Positions 18,029-26,701 of a stretch of 34,328 nt of DNA are shown piece after piece. The notes under the pieces are model-generated. The model was not told the origin of the DNA. It did no database searches and saw only the letters and a list, made by a program, of their open reading frames with translations. Position 1 is the first letter of the stretch; every line of letters begins with the position of its first letter. The translations under genes and the position numbers were made by a program. Origin of the DNA: an uncultured archaeon (GTDB taxonomy: Archaea; Halobacteriota; Methanosarcinia; Methanosarcinales; Methanoperedenaceae); NCBI GenBank assembly GCA_902384525.1, contig CABMCA010000075.1, forward strand, positions 1 through 34,328, read 5' to 3'.

Positions 18029-19183
18029 TTAGTATTTATTCGGTCTATGAATTATTACCTTAAATCGCTCAGCTTTAGCATCATTAATAAATTCAATAGC
18101 AGGATCATCTTTCAGGGCTCTGACTATACCAGTGCCAAGGCCACGGTAGGGCAGCATTTTGGAAGCAAATGAAGCTAATACCCGATTTCTCATGCACGAT
18201 ATTCCATGTTTTATATTTTCGATTGTCATATTGTTGGGCAATTTTCCAGGACTGTCTATCTCTATACGATTATCGAATATCAATATGCGAATAGTGGCAT
18301 TAATAAAATAATCCCTGTGGATCAGGGCATTAACCAGGATCTCCTGCAAGGCTATCTCTGAAACCTCAAGGACCCCAGGTGCATTGAAATCCTTTCCCTT
18401 TTGGATTTTCCTTAGATTCCGCAGCAGAAATGCCATTGCGTTCCTGTATTGTTTTGGGAGATTGCCATCAATGTCCTCGCTGTCCCTGTATTGAGTGCCC
18501 CCTAAATCATTTCCGAAAAAAGAGACCGCTTTTATCAAGAATTCCGGCCTATATTTTTGGGGGTTTTTTCCAAAAAGCATCAATCCCGATAGATTAAGCC
18601 TTGTGTCATTAGCAAGGTTCAGGTTTTCAAGGATATTATCAAGTGGCAATCCTGATGCTTCTATGCTTTCCCCATATTGTTTCTCATAGAAAGAATATAA
18701 AAGCTCTTTATCAATATCTTTTATAGATGAGCCATATACAATGGTTTCATCTGCATATATTTTCCCTGATTCCTGAAAAAGCCGTAGCAGTTCTTCCTGT
18801 GAAATTTTCCGTTTGTCAGCTCCCACCTTGGCAAAATAGATACCTTCGCTTGTACAGTACGGTTTGTTTACTCCTTCTTTTATCTCTATGACAAGTAGTT
18901 TTCTTTCTCCTATTTTAACTATTTCACTGAATGGGGTTATAGGTGGTTTCACATTCTCATTTGCGCTATTTGAGATCAACTGGTTCAACCTGCGAATGTC
19001 CTTGCTTCCAAGACCCACAACATTTCCGGCATCATCCACTCCGACTATAATAAAACCGCCTCTTGTGTTTGAAAAAGCGACCATTTCCTGAGCAAGCTGG
19101 ACCGCATTGGTAATGTCTTTTTTAAACTGAGTCCTGCTGTCCTCGCCTTTATCGATCAGTTCTTTTAATTCTTCCGGGTGCAT
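18029..19183 (-). CDS. AlbA_2 (Schlafen-type) and GHKL-ATPase-like transcriptional regulator
   Basis: 384 residues. The N-terminal AlbA_2/divergent-AAA_4 domain (about 1-125) is shown by EDSRTQFKKD, AFSNTRGGFIIVGVDD and the C-terminal YCTSEGIYFAKVGADKRKIS. The second part (about 240-384) has ILVNALIHRDYF, NRIEIDSPGKLP and YRGLGTGIVRAL, the ATP-binding pattern of the RecG-like/HATPase_c_4 family. Such proteins are usually annotated as putative transcriptional regulators or called RecG helicases, although no helicase motifs are present. GGAG lies about ten bases before ATG 19183. It is a single gene with leuA downstream on the same strand but separated by a promoter. Function unproven; such proteins are often in accessory or defence regions. 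Confidence 0.82.
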   Translation of the reverse strand: MHPEELKELIDKGEDSRTQFKKDITNAVQLAQEMVAFSNTRGGFIIVGVDDAGNVVGLGSKDIRRLNQLISNSANENVKPPITPFSEIVKIGERKLLVIEIKEGVNKPYCTSEGIYFAKVGADKRKISQEELLRLFQESGKIYADETIVYGSSIKDIDKELLYSFYEKQYGESIEASGLPLDNILENLNLANDTRLNLSGLMLFGKNPQKYRPEFLIKAVSFFGNDLGGTQYRDSEDIDGNLPKQYRNAMAFLLRNLRKIQKGKDFNAPGVLEVSEIALQEILVNALIHRDYFINATIRILIFDNRIEIDSPGKLPNNMTIENIKHGISCMRNRVLASFASKMLPYRGLGTGIVRALKDDPAIEFINDAKAERFKVIIHRPNKY

Positions 19184-19305
19184 AATTATTAATCTCCTTT
19201 TAAAGTTAAATTATTGCCTGAAAGAATTGATTTTATCTCGTCGACGGTTTTCATATTTGTGCACTATGATTCATAAATTCCCATAATCAGGATTCATCTG
19301 CGGTT

Positions 19306-19485
19306 TTATTTCTTCTTATAAATATTCAATCCTATTTTCAAAGCTTCCTTTCCATGTATGGACTGGTTGCCTTCACTCGATGCTATAATGATAGTTTTCC
19401 CTGATGCTGATGGCCCGAAATCTTTAGTCAAATCAACCTTTATAATTAAGATGTTTCCATCAACTGACATTTCAACATTCTTCAT
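19306..19485 (-). CDS. Small conserved protein, 59 residues
   Basis: Start at 19485, stop at 19306-19308. It begins MKNVEMSVDGNILIIKVDL, has the glycine-rich turn DFGPSASGKTIIIASSEGN, and ends in NIYKKK, giving an alternating-strand pattern typical of a small beta-rich domain. I recall similar small proteins with GPS(A/S)SGK in archaea and bacteria but no function. The GPSASGKT resembles a P-loop, but the protein is too short to be an NTPase. No strong ribosome binding site is visible. It lies between the M42 peptidase and the AlbA_2 gene on the same strand. Confidence 0.72.
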   Translation of the reverse strand: MKNVEMSVDGNILIIKVDLTKDFGPSASGKTIIIASSEGNQSIHGKEALKIGLNIYKKK

Positions 19486-19540
19486 TTATTTATTCATCTT
19501 TGTTTATTATTTAAATCTGTATAACAATAATAGCCTCTAT

Positions 19541-20590
19541 TCAGAAAAATTTATCCACGATTTCAACCGCTCTTGCGATCAATTCTGCGCTCTTTTCAAG
19601 GTCTGCCATGCTCAGTACTGATACCGGAGTATGGATATAACGTGTTGGCATACTGATAACACCTGTGGGTATTCCTTCCTTTGTAAGGTGTATCGCTGTT
19701 GCATCAGTAGTGCCGCCGCTTCCCACTTCGAGCTGGTATGGGATGCTGTTTGCCCCGGCAGCCTCCTTTAGCCATTTCAATACAGATTCAGGAACGATTA
19801 TCCCGCGTCCGTCAGCATCACTTACGGTGACTGAAGGGCCTTTTCCCATCTCGATCGAAGAATCCTTTTTATCAATTCCAGGATGGTCTCCGGTTATAGT
19901 GACATCAGTAGCAAGAGCCACATCAGGACTCAACCTGAAAGCAGATGTTTTAGCCCCTTTTAATCCTACTTCTTCCTGTACTGTAAATACTGCATGGATT
20001 GTGGCTTTAACATCTTTCATCATACTAAGCGCCTCAATCAGCATCACACAGCCTGCCCTGTTATCAAAAGCCTTTCCTGTGACAAAGTCATTTCCCAGGG
20101 GTTTGAAATCAATATCAGAAGTGACAGGAGTCCCGGCTTTTACACCTATTTTATCTGCATCTTCTTTGCTTGTTGCCCCGATATCAATAAACATATCATC
20201 GGCTTTTATTACTTTATTCCTTTCCTCTTCTTTTATTACATGCTGGGGTTTGGAACCAAGAACACCATAAACAGGGCCGTTCTCCGTATGCATGATCATT
20301 CTCTGGTTAAGAAGGGTCTGGTCGAACCATCCTCCGGTTTTTGTGAAGCGGGCAAAGCCTTTATCGTCAACGTATTTTACCATTAACCCGATCTCATCCA
20401 TATGGGCAGCAAGCATAACAACAGGTTTTTTTCCTTTTTTTGTAGCAATGAGGTTTCCCATCTTGTCAGTTGAAATTTGATCAACATAGGGCTTTACTTC
20501 TTCTTCAATGATCTGCCTTATATTTCCTTCGTATCCCGAAACACCATGTGCATTCGATAATCTCTCTAAAAGCGCTTTTCTATCAAACAT
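19541..20590 (-). CDS. M42-family metalloaminopeptidase
   Basis: 349 residues. The di-metal ligands of the M42 (TET-type) family are visible: AAHMDEIG (H63, D65), KAFDNRAG, the catalytic and ligand Glu pair in QEEVGLKGAK, ATDVTITGDHPG, and the C-terminal His in YIHTPVS. Family members form large tetrahedral cytosolic assemblies that remove N-terminal residues from peptides made by the proteasome; some are annotated as endoglucanases, probably wrongly. I chose ATG 20590 because GGAGTG (20597-20602) is a ribosome binding site at the right distance; an upstream in-frame GTG lies inside it. The gene is monocistronic or leads the small gene at 19.3-19.5 kb. Confidence 0.92.
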   Translation of the reverse strand: MFDRKALLERLSNAHGVSGYEGNIRQIIEEEVKPYVDQISTDKMGNLIATKKGKKPVVMLAAHMDEIGLMVKYVDDKGFARFTKTGGWFDQTLLNQRMIMHTENGPVYGVLGSKPQHVIKEEERNKVIKADDMFIDIGATSKEDADKIGVKAGTPVTSDIDFKPLGNDFVTGKAFDNRAGCVMLIEALSMMKDVKATIHAVFTVQEEVGLKGAKTSAFRLSPDVALATDVTITGDHPGIDKKDSSIEMGKGPSVTVSDADGRGIIVPESVLKWLKEAAGANSIPYQLEVGSGGTTDATAIHLTKEGIPTGVISMPTRYIHTPVSVLSMADLEKSAELIARAVEIVDKFF

Positions 20591-20599
20591 AAATTTCAC

Positions 20600-20915
20600 T
20601 CCGGTTCTAATTGTATGTTGATATAATTAAATTATTGGGAACGTGTTGGTAATTGCCCTAATGTTCAACACAAAACCATTTACTTCAAATAGTATGTAGT
20701 GGAGAATTAGGGTCTAATAGGTGGTTGATGCACTTATACAGGCCTCGTACATCGTACGGGGTATACCGGTGACTGAAAACGTTAGGTTTTTTATGCTCAT
20801 ATGAGGCGATAGATACTCGAACACCTACCGAAATGCTAAAGCTCAGGCGCCCATCATATGCATTCAAAGATAATCTTTATGTAAATGTACTTTCCATACT
20901 ACAGTAGCGATAATA
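20600..20915. other. 316-base spacer with hairpins and a decayed-looking frame
   Basis: No intact gene. An 8-bp stem CCTCGTAC-ATC-GTACGGGG (20743-20761, one G-U pair), a GTGTTG/CAACAC pair and a CCCTAAT/ATTAGGG pair are present. The plus frame from about 20721 gives a protein-like stretch interrupted by stops. It could be a decayed mobile element or a structured RNA. Confidence 0.4.
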
Positions 20916-21131
20916 ATGTTAAAAGTAAAATCTACTGAAAAAGGTATTTTTATTCCTCATGAACTAATCGATTTGCCCTCTGGAACAGAGTTTTCAATCC
21001 GTATAGGTAAATACCATATCACTCTTGAGCCTGAAGGTCTCACGAATAAAACAGCCGGGCTGGTCAGAACTGGAAAGATAGATATAGATGAAGAGATCGA
21101 AAGAATGGTAGAATCAAAAGTGATCGGATGA
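20916..21131 (+). CDS. Putative VapB-like antitoxin
   Basis: 71 residues. The first half (KVKSTEKGIFIPHELIDLPSGTEF and a RIGKYHITLEP strand) has the short beta-strand pattern of AbrB-like or related archaeal antitoxins. The second half ends in an acidic helix (DIDEEIERMVESK), the typical toxin-wrapping segment. It ends three bases before the start of a PIN-domain gene. Antitoxins of this kind neutralise the PIN ribonuclease and repress their own promoter. Family assignment rests mainly on size and position. Confidence 0.68.
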   Translation: MLKVKSTEKGIFIPHELIDLPSGTEFSIRIGKYHITLEPEGLTNKTAGLVRTGKIDIDEEIERMVESKVIG

Positions 21132-21134
21132 ATC

Positions 21135-21632
21135 TTGAAGGGTCCCGAGAAAATATACATAGACTCTTCTATTTTGGTAAGTCACTATAGTAAAGATGCT
21201 GTCGATAGAAAGGAGTGCACGGCTTTTCTTAATACTGTTGAAAAAGGGAAGATAAATGCTGTTACTTCCTCTATTGCAATCGATGAGACAGCTTATATCC
21301 TGTTAAAATTTAAAGCAGCGGAGATATTGGGCACAGATAGACATTATAAAATCCTGGATTCCTTGCGCCATGATAAGAACGTATTTGATGAGGCATGGGA
21401 GGTTGTAGAGGTGCATATTGATTTCGTTGATGCGCTCAGAGTAAAGAATGTCCTTCAGATAATAACCCAAACCGCTGATCCTCTTGAATTGAAAGACATT
21501 GCTAAGAAATATCAACTCTTACCAAGAGATGCTTCTCACCTTGGTATAATGCGCAGAAATATGATAAAAAATATTGCCACCAATGACAGTGATTTTGAAA
21601 GAATCAAAGATTTAAAAGTTTGGATGCCGTAA
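21135..21632 (+). CDS. PIN-domain ribonuclease, VapC-like toxin
   Basis: 165 residues. The four acidic PIN positions are seen in YIDSSIL (D10), SIAIDETAYIL, LPRDASHLGIM and ATNDSDFERI, which bind Mg and cut RNA, often tRNA or rRNA in VapC toxins. The start is TTG 21135, since the stop of the antitoxin gene lies immediately upstream and the first strand (KIYIDSS) follows closely. It sits in a small-gene-rich accessory-looking stretch. Target unknown. Confidence 0.87.
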   Translation: MKGPEKIYIDSSILVSHYSKDAVDRKECTAFLNTVEKGKINAVTSSIAIDETAYILLKFKAAEILGTDRHYKILDSLRHDKNVFDEAWEVVEVHIDFVDALRVKNVLQIITQTADPLELKDIAKKYQLLPRDASHLGIMRRNMIKNIATNDSDFERIKDLKVWMP

Positions 21633-21836
21633 AAATATTATAATCTTATTATAATACTAAGGTTCTATGGTGTTCAGTCACCAAAAGATAAATTAGTTTT
21701 GTTCACATTCAATTTTTGTTAATGGTAAACCAAGCCGTATTCTTTGCTTTGCTGTTTTATTTATCTTGGCGTTCTTATTGAGATTAGTGATTCGATTGTG
21801 TAGCTGGGACACCCCTTCTATTGGAACATACTTCCG

Positions 21837-22090
21837 TTATTCTTTAAAATCCTTTAAAATAATGTAACTCCATCCATCGCCATAATATTCAAAACTTTTA
21901 ATTTCCCCTTCTCCATAAATTCTTTCACTGTTCATTTTTAAGGGGAAAGGAAGTCTCTTATAATCATATTTTTCTGCACTTTTAACTATCTGCGTTTTAC
22001 CGCCCCATTCCAAATGCTCGATTGGGCATTCAACTCCTCTTCTCTCTTTTTTATAGTGACATCCTACTAAAAAGCCAGTAAATTTTTCAT
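21837..22090 (-). pseudogene. 84-residue hypothetical gene with a one-base frameshift near its start
   Basis: From the stop at 21837 backwards the frame codes a credible small protein (GFLVGCHYKKERRGVECP near the start, ending GDGWSYIILKDFKE). The frame has no start codon, but ATG at 22090 with AAGGTGA upstream is out of frame by one base: the sequence reads ATG-AAAAA-TTT, and six As would give MKKFTGFL and an intact 84-residue product. Either the gene is frameshifted in this strain or the run of As is miscounted. I do not recognise the family. Minus strand, convergent with the toxin gene. The 21633-21836 spacer shows nothing else I can identify. Confidence 0.55.
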
Positions 22091-22201
22091 TATATTGTAT
22101 TTACTCACCTTCCTTATTTGTCGAAATCTTATTTGAATAAATCCTCTAATATCTATAAATTGGATTAGAATAATAACAGTATATATACCAAATTAAAAAT
22201 A

Positions 22202-22363
22202 TTATTTCTTAGCTAATAGATAGCTGCCGAGGATGATAACGATCACAGATACAATACTTATCACAAGGCTTAATCCCGGACGCACATCAGTAGCGCCTTC
22301 CACGCCGCCAACAATTCCTATTGCATACAATATGTAACCAACTGTTTTTTCATTGAACTCCAT
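22202..22363 (-). CDS. 53-residue single-pass small membrane protein
   Basis: Start at 22363, stop at 22202-22204. One hydrophobic segment (VGYILYAIGIVGG) and a second (LSLVISIVSVIVIILGSYLL) flank a short polar loop (VEGATDVRPG), and the protein ends LAKK. AAGAGGTC lies just before the ATG and a TATA box (TTATAAATA on either strand, 22401-22409) about 40 bases upstream, so this is a well-supported gene. Function unknown; no family recognised. Confidence 0.68.
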   Translation of the reverse strand: MEFNEKTVGYILYAIGIVGGVEGATDVRPGLSLVISIVSVIVIILGSYLLAKK

Positions 22364-22400
22364 AATTCGACCTCTTATTGTTTATATAGGATTGCAAGTA

Positions 22401-22409
22401 TTATAAATA
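22401..22409 (-). promoter_or_regulatory. TATA box of the 53-residue membrane protein gene
   Basis: The minus strand reads CTATTTATAATAC centred about 42 bases upstream of the ATG at 22363. Confidence 0.45.
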
Positions 22410-22466
22410 GTTTTGCTACACTGTGATTTACAGTACAAAAATCCTTCCCGGGATCGCAAATATCAT

Positions 22467-24275
22467 TTATATCCTTCTGTTCTCTTTTCTTCTCTTTACC
22501 AGGCACTTCCTCTCACTCCCGATCAGATCCTCCCTCCCTGCCATCTTCAATCCCTCGACCACAAATCCGTAATTTCGTTCATCCCTGTACTGCAAAAGTG
22601 CCCTTTGTATCCTTTTTTCCCGTCCTTTTGCCACATGCACTTTTTCCATAGTAAAAGGATCAATGCCTGTGTAATACATACAGGTTGAAGCTGTCATGGG
22701 TGTGGGCGTGAAATCCTGTACCTGTTCAGTATAAAGGTTATTATCGCGGATATATTCGGCAAGCTCGACCATGTCCTCGACGCTGCATCCGGGATGCCCG
22801 GACATGAAATATGGAAGAATATATTGCCGTTTCCCCAGCCTTTTATTTTCTGCGTCAAATCGTTTCCTGAAATCCTCGAATACTTCTTTTCCAGGTTTGT
22901 GCATAATATCCGTGACATGTTTTATTATGTGTTCAGGCGCAACTTTGAGATGTCCGCTCACATGATGCTCGCATAGTTGGGAAATATACCCGGATGTATC
23001 TTTAAGTGCCAGATCATAGCGTATCCCCGAACCTATGAACACTTTTTTAACTCCTTCTATTTCGAGGAGTCGCCTGAGGAGTTCGACCTGACCCTTATGG
23101 CTTGCGTCAAGACTCTTGCAGTCCATACATATTTTACCGTGACATGCGCCCTGTGTTTCCCATCTGTTACAGTGCATCGAATACATATTTGCAGTTGGTC
23201 CTCCCACATCCTGCACGATGCCCTTAAAATCAGGCATCTTCAGCATTCTTTTTACTTCGCGTACAATTGATTCTATGCTCCTGCTCTGGATTATCCTTCC
23301 CTGGTGATGCGTAAGGGCGCAAAAGGAGCACGATGCAAAGCATCCGCGGTGGCTCACGACTGAGAATTTAACAGGAGCAAGCGCTGGTATGGGCTTATTA
23401 TAAGAGGGATGCGCTTTTCTTGAAAAAGGAAGTTCATATACATAGTCGAGTTCCTGTGTACTCAACGGCATTGCAGGTTTATTCTGGATTATTATGGTTT
23501 TCGGGTGCTGCTGCACCACAGGTCTTCCCCTGACCGGGTCTTGTTCCTGGTAATGAAGATTAAATGCTTTAGCATAAAGCTCTTTATCGCGCGACACATC
23601 AGAAAATCCGGGAATTTCCATATAGCCATCATGACCGATCGAGCGCCATTTGCTTATTTCCACTTTAATAGCAGTTCCTGCTAAATCTATGATCTCTTTA
23701 ATGTTCTCGCCTTTTGAAAGGCGGTTTGCGATCTCTACAACCTGTCTTTCTCCCATCCCGAAGACAATCATATCCGCAGGCGCATCTGCAAGGATGGACT
23801 GGCGCACCGAATCAGACCAGTGATCATAATGGGCAAACCGCCGCAGGCTTGCTTCAATCCCGCCAAGAATTATTGGTGTACCAGGGAAAATCGAATGAAG
23901 CTTATCAGAATATACAATTGATGCGCGGTTTGGACGCAGTCCTCCTTCCCCGTCAGGTGAATAAACATCATCACTCCTGATTTTGAGATTCGCAGTATAA
24001 TTATTTACCATGGAATCAACATTTCCTGAACTCACACCGAAGAATAACCGCGGTTTTCCTAACTTTTTAAAATCATCATTGCTTTTCCAGTCTGGCTGTG
24101 CTATAATACCAACAGTGAATCCTGCATCCCGGAGAACACGCCCGATCAATGCTGTCCCGAAAGAAGGATGGTCAACATAGGCATCGCCTGTTACAAGGAT
24201 TATGTCAAATTCCCGGATGCTGAGTTTTTTAGCTTCCTGGAGTGACATCGGAAGGATAAGGGGTTGGGATTTCAT
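22467..24275 (-). CDS. YgiQ-family radical SAM protein
   Basis: 602 residues. The radical SAM cluster CFASCSFC (CxxxCxxC) is near residues 311-320, followed by the YgiQ signature THHQGR. The long N-terminal part (GDAYVDHPSFGTALIGRVL, GGIEASLRRFAHYDHW) is the B12-binding-like region shared by this family (UPF0313). The C-terminus has GHPGCSVEDM and QVQDFTPTPMTASTCMYYTG, both typical. Distribution in bacteria and archaea is wide but the reaction is unknown. Length matches the family (about 600-700). The final segment is basic and shortened compared with bacterial versions. Monocistronic; start at ATG 24275, with the divergent tatC promoter nearby. Confidence 0.93.
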   Translation of the reverse strand: MKSQPLILPMSLQEAKKLSIREFDIILVTGDAYVDHPSFGTALIGRVLRDAGFTVGIIAQPDWKSNDDFKKLGKPRLFFGVSSGNVDSMVNNYTANLKIRSDDVYSPDGEGGLRPNRASIVYSDKLHSIFPGTPIILGGIEASLRRFAHYDHWSDSVRQSILADAPADMIVFGMGERQVVEIANRLSKGENIKEIIDLAGTAIKVEISKWRSIGHDGYMEIPGFSDVSRDKELYAKAFNLHYQEQDPVRGRPVVQQHPKTIIIQNKPAMPLSTQELDYVYELPFSRKAHPSYNKPIPALAPVKFSVVSHRGCFASCSFCALTHHQGRIIQSRSIESIVREVKRMLKMPDFKGIVQDVGGPTANMYSMHCNRWETQGACHGKICMDCKSLDASHKGQVELLRRLLEIEGVKKVFIGSGIRYDLALKDTSGYISQLCEHHVSGHLKVAPEHIIKHVTDIMHKPGKEVFEDFRKRFDAENKRLGKRQYILPYFMSGHPGCSVEDMVELAEYIRDNNLYTEQVQDFTPTPMTASTCMYYTGIDPFTMEKVHVAKGREKRIQRALLQYRDERNYGFVVEGLKMAGREDLIGSERKCLVKRRKENRRI

Positions 24276-24383
24276 GATTTCGATATAAAATGATCATTAT
24301 CCTTTATATCTGCTGGTCAGGGAAGATGAAAGGGAGCAATTCGTGTTTGTAATTTTGCGAATTATGTTGGCTATTTTGCTACC

Positions 24384-24391
24384 CTTTTATT
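24384..24391 (+). promoter_or_regulatory. TATA box of tatC (leaderless)
   Basis: CTTTTATTA is centred about 28 bases before ATG 24416, which puts the transcription start at or next to the start codon. Confidence 0.45.
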
Positions 24392-24415
24392 ACGAAAAAG
24401 AATCAATACAACATA

Positions 24416-25123
24416 ATGAATTCTGTACCTGGCGATCAGGAACTGCCTCTTGAGGAACATATCAAGGAACTGCGTTCAAGGATGCTGGTAGTGGTTATTC
24501 CGATCATCCTGATCACTTCTATTGTTTTCATTTATTCCGGAGTGCTCTTAAAACTCATATGGAACAACGCAATTCCGGTGCCAATGACCATATACTCCCC
24601 CATGGAACTGATCCTTACACGATTTAAACTCTCTTTAGTCACAGCACTTTTTATAGGGGTTCCTCTTCTTGTTTATGAGGGATTCATGTTTATTGCAAAA
24701 GGACTTTATAAAAATGAAAAAATGTTTTTCATCAAGATCGTACCATTTTCATTTATACTATTCGTGTTGGGGGCAATTCTTGCTTATTTTTTTGTATTGC
24801 CCATTCTATTCAAATATACGATATTTTATTCAAATGATGTTGCAAACCCGCAGGTTTCAGTCATAAAAACAATTGACACGATAATTACACTGATACTCGG
24901 ATTTGGACTTATATTCCAGTTTCCTTTAATCCTCATATCTGCGATCAAGATGGGTCTATTGAAACGTGATTTCATTATAGGAAAACGAAAATTCGTTTAT
25001 GGGGCTCTTATTGCATTTGCATTTTATATAACTCCCGACCCCACAGCCATTTCAGAATTGATAGTGGCGTTAGTTCTTGTAATGTTGTTTGAATTCAGTT
25101 TGATGATTGCCAGATATTTTTGA
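24416..25123 (+). CDS. tatC: Twin-arginine translocase subunit TatC
   Basis: 235 residues with six predicted membrane helices. The conserved N-terminal EEHIKELRSR (13-22), SPMELILTRFK after the first periplasmic-side loop, the GLYKNEK cytoplasmic loop and the late FYITPDPTAISE loop match TatC. TatC recognises the twin-arginine signal and starts export of folded, often cofactor-containing, proteins. No tatA homologue was seen adjacent, so TatA must be encoded elsewhere. A leaderless transcript is inferred from the TATA spacing. It converges on the oxidoreductase gene with a 19-base gap. Confidence 0.92.
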   Translation: MNSVPGDQELPLEEHIKELRSRMLVVVIPIILITSIVFIYSGVLLKLIWNNAIPVPMTIYSPMELILTRFKLSLVTALFIGVPLLVYEGFMFIAKGLYKNEKMFFIKIVPFSFILFVLGAILAYFFVLPILFKYTIFYSNDVANPQVSVIKTIDTIITLILGFGLIFQFPLILISAIKMGLLKRDFIIGKRKFVYGALIAFAFYITPDPTAISELIVALVLVMLFEFSLMIARYF

Positions 25124-25142
25124 CCTGCTGGCTCCTCAATTT

Positions 25143-26579
25143 TTATACCAGCCCCATATGTCCCAGGATATGATGATAATCTTCGGGAGGCATCAATGAA
25201 TAAAAAGCTTTCTGGACAACCTCGCTTAATGCAGGATGGATATGCATTCCCCGGATTACAGGCTCCGGATTTTCTTCTTTTGTATACATGAGGTTTATGA
25301 CCTCCTGGATAAGGATAGATGCATATGGGCCTATGATATGAGCGCCTAATATCCGCTGTGTATTTTTTTCAAATATGATCTTCACAAAATAATCTTTTAC
25401 ATCCATGGCATTTCCTTTTGCCGTATTTTCGTAGTTCCAAAAACCAATCAGCGTGTTTGTCTTCCCGTATTTTTCAATGGCTTCTTTTTCTACCATTCCA
25501 ACGCTTGCTATCTCAGGATATGAAAAAACAGCATAAGGGACTGCGTGATAATCAACTTTCATCTTCTTTTTCATGATCGCATTATAGAAAACGACCCTTG
25601 ATTCATAATTTGCCACGTGCTTGAAGAGATATTTTCCATTAGCATCCCCAAAAGCCCAGACACCAGGCTGGGTTGTCTCAAGAAATTCATTTACAACGAT
25701 CCATCCTCTTGCATCTGTATTTATTCCACCTTTCTCAGGATGCAGTATATCATGATTCGGCCCCCGTCCTGAAGCAACCAAGATCTCATCAACAATAAAA
25801 TCAACTTTTTCCGCTTCTCCCCGGGCAATGACTTTTTTCTTCCCATCTGCTGTTGTTTGCACTTCTTCAACTTCATGACCTGTGATGATGTCCATGAATC
25901 CGGACATATCTCTTTTTGCCAGCATTGAAATCTCCGGTTCTTCTTCAGGGATGAATTGCTTGTTCCTTCCTATAATAGTCACTTTAGAACCCATTGAGGA
26001 GAAAAAATGGCCATACTCTGCTGATATGTATCCACCACCGATTATGGCAATACTTGCTGGAAGTTTCGTCATTTCCAGTACAGTATCACTTGTGAGATAA
26101 CCTGCTTCCTCCAGTCCCTTTACTTGTGGTATGATAACTTTTGAGCCGGTACAGAGAAATATCATTTTTGAAGTAATGGTCATGGCGCCAACTTTCATAG
26201 TATATGGTGACACGAATTCTGCAATATCGTGATAATAATCAAGATTCGGGTCGCTGGAAAGTCCAATACCTATGGATTTAATGTCTTCTGAAATAATTGA
26301 CCTCATTCTATCCATAATATAATTGAAATCAACTTTTTTCAATTCTACATCTATACCGAATTTTTTTGCTGTTCCTATCGTCCTTATAAGTTCAGCAGGG
26401 TATAGCAGGAGTTTGGAAGGTATACATCCCCGGGTAAGGCATATTCCGCCCGGTTCATCTTTATCTATTACGGCAATTTTAAAACCAGGATTCTTTTCAA
26501 GGATTGAACCAGCATAGTTCATTCCTGAACCTGTTCCGATCACGATCAGATCATATTTTTTTATATCAGACTTTTTCAA
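25143..26579 (-). CDS. Class I pyridine nucleotide-disulfide oxidoreductase (dihydrolipoamide dehydrogenase / mercuric reductase-like)
   Basis: 478 residues, start TTG 26579 seven bases after GGGG. Order: N-terminal FAD-binding GTGSGMNYAG, redox-active GGICLTRGCIPSK (C47, C52), NAD(P)-binding IGGGYISAEYGHFFSSMG, the second FAD motif VWAFGDANG, and the dimerisation domain with HPALSE (about H448, E453), the catalytic His-Glu pair. Substrate could be dihydrolipoamide, Hg(II), trypanothione-like or another disulfide; the GGICLTRGC form rather than GGTCLNxGC and the lack of lipoyl-complex neighbours make a generic call safest. The N-terminal Cys-rich Hg-binding domain of many MerA proteins is absent. 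Confidence 0.88.
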   Translation of the reverse strand: MKKSDIKKYDLIVIGTGSGMNYAGSILEKNPGFKIAVIDKDEPGGICLTRGCIPSKLLLYPAELIRTIGTAKKFGIDVELKKVDFNYIMDRMRSIISEDIKSIGIGLSSDPNLDYYHDIAEFVSPYTMKVGAMTITSKMIFLCTGSKVIIPQVKGLEEAGYLTSDTVLEMTKLPASIAIIGGGYISAEYGHFFSSMGSKVTIIGRNKQFIPEEEPEISMLAKRDMSGFMDIITGHEVEEVQTTADGKKKVIARGEAEKVDFIVDEILVASGRGPNHDILHPEKGGINTDARGWIVVNEFLETTQPGVWAFGDANGKYLFKHVANYESRVVFYNAIMKKKMKVDYHAVPYAVFSYPEIASVGMVEKEAIEKYGKTNTLIGFWNYENTAKGNAMDVKDYFVKIIFEKNTQRILGAHIIGPYASILIQEVINLMYTKEENPEPVIRGMHIHPALSEVVQKAFYSLMPPEDYHHILGHMGLV

Positions 26580-26670
26580 TAAAATTCCCCATTAATTAAA
26601 AGTATTCACTTGTTCGTTTAAATCCTTTTTCGAATAGTCAAAATGTTTTTTAATAGTCATAATGGCATAT

Positions 26671-26678
26671 AATTTATA
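26671..26678 (+). promoter_or_regulatory. TATA box of the DUF167-Toprim operon (leaderless)
   Basis: AATTTATA within CATATAATTTATATC lies about 27 bases before ATG 26702, so transcription should begin at the start codon. Confidence 0.5.
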
Positions 26679-26701
26679 TCAGTCCGATCATTTTAGAACC
26701 A

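Noticed and set aside
18029-19183. RecG DNA helicase call for the AlbA_2 protein
   Set aside because: No helicase motifs (Walker A/DEAD box); only the AlbA_2 and GHKL-like parts are present.
19358-19621. Plus-strand 87-codon frame overlapping the M42 gene end
   Set aside because: It is the shadow of the minus-strand 59-residue gene and the peptidase 3' end; no ribosome binding site and no protein-like pattern.
20916-21632. Restriction or abortive-infection system next to the hairpin-rich spacer
   Set aside because: Only an antitoxin-like and a PIN-domain gene are present; no nuclease/methylase or reverse-transcriptase partner.
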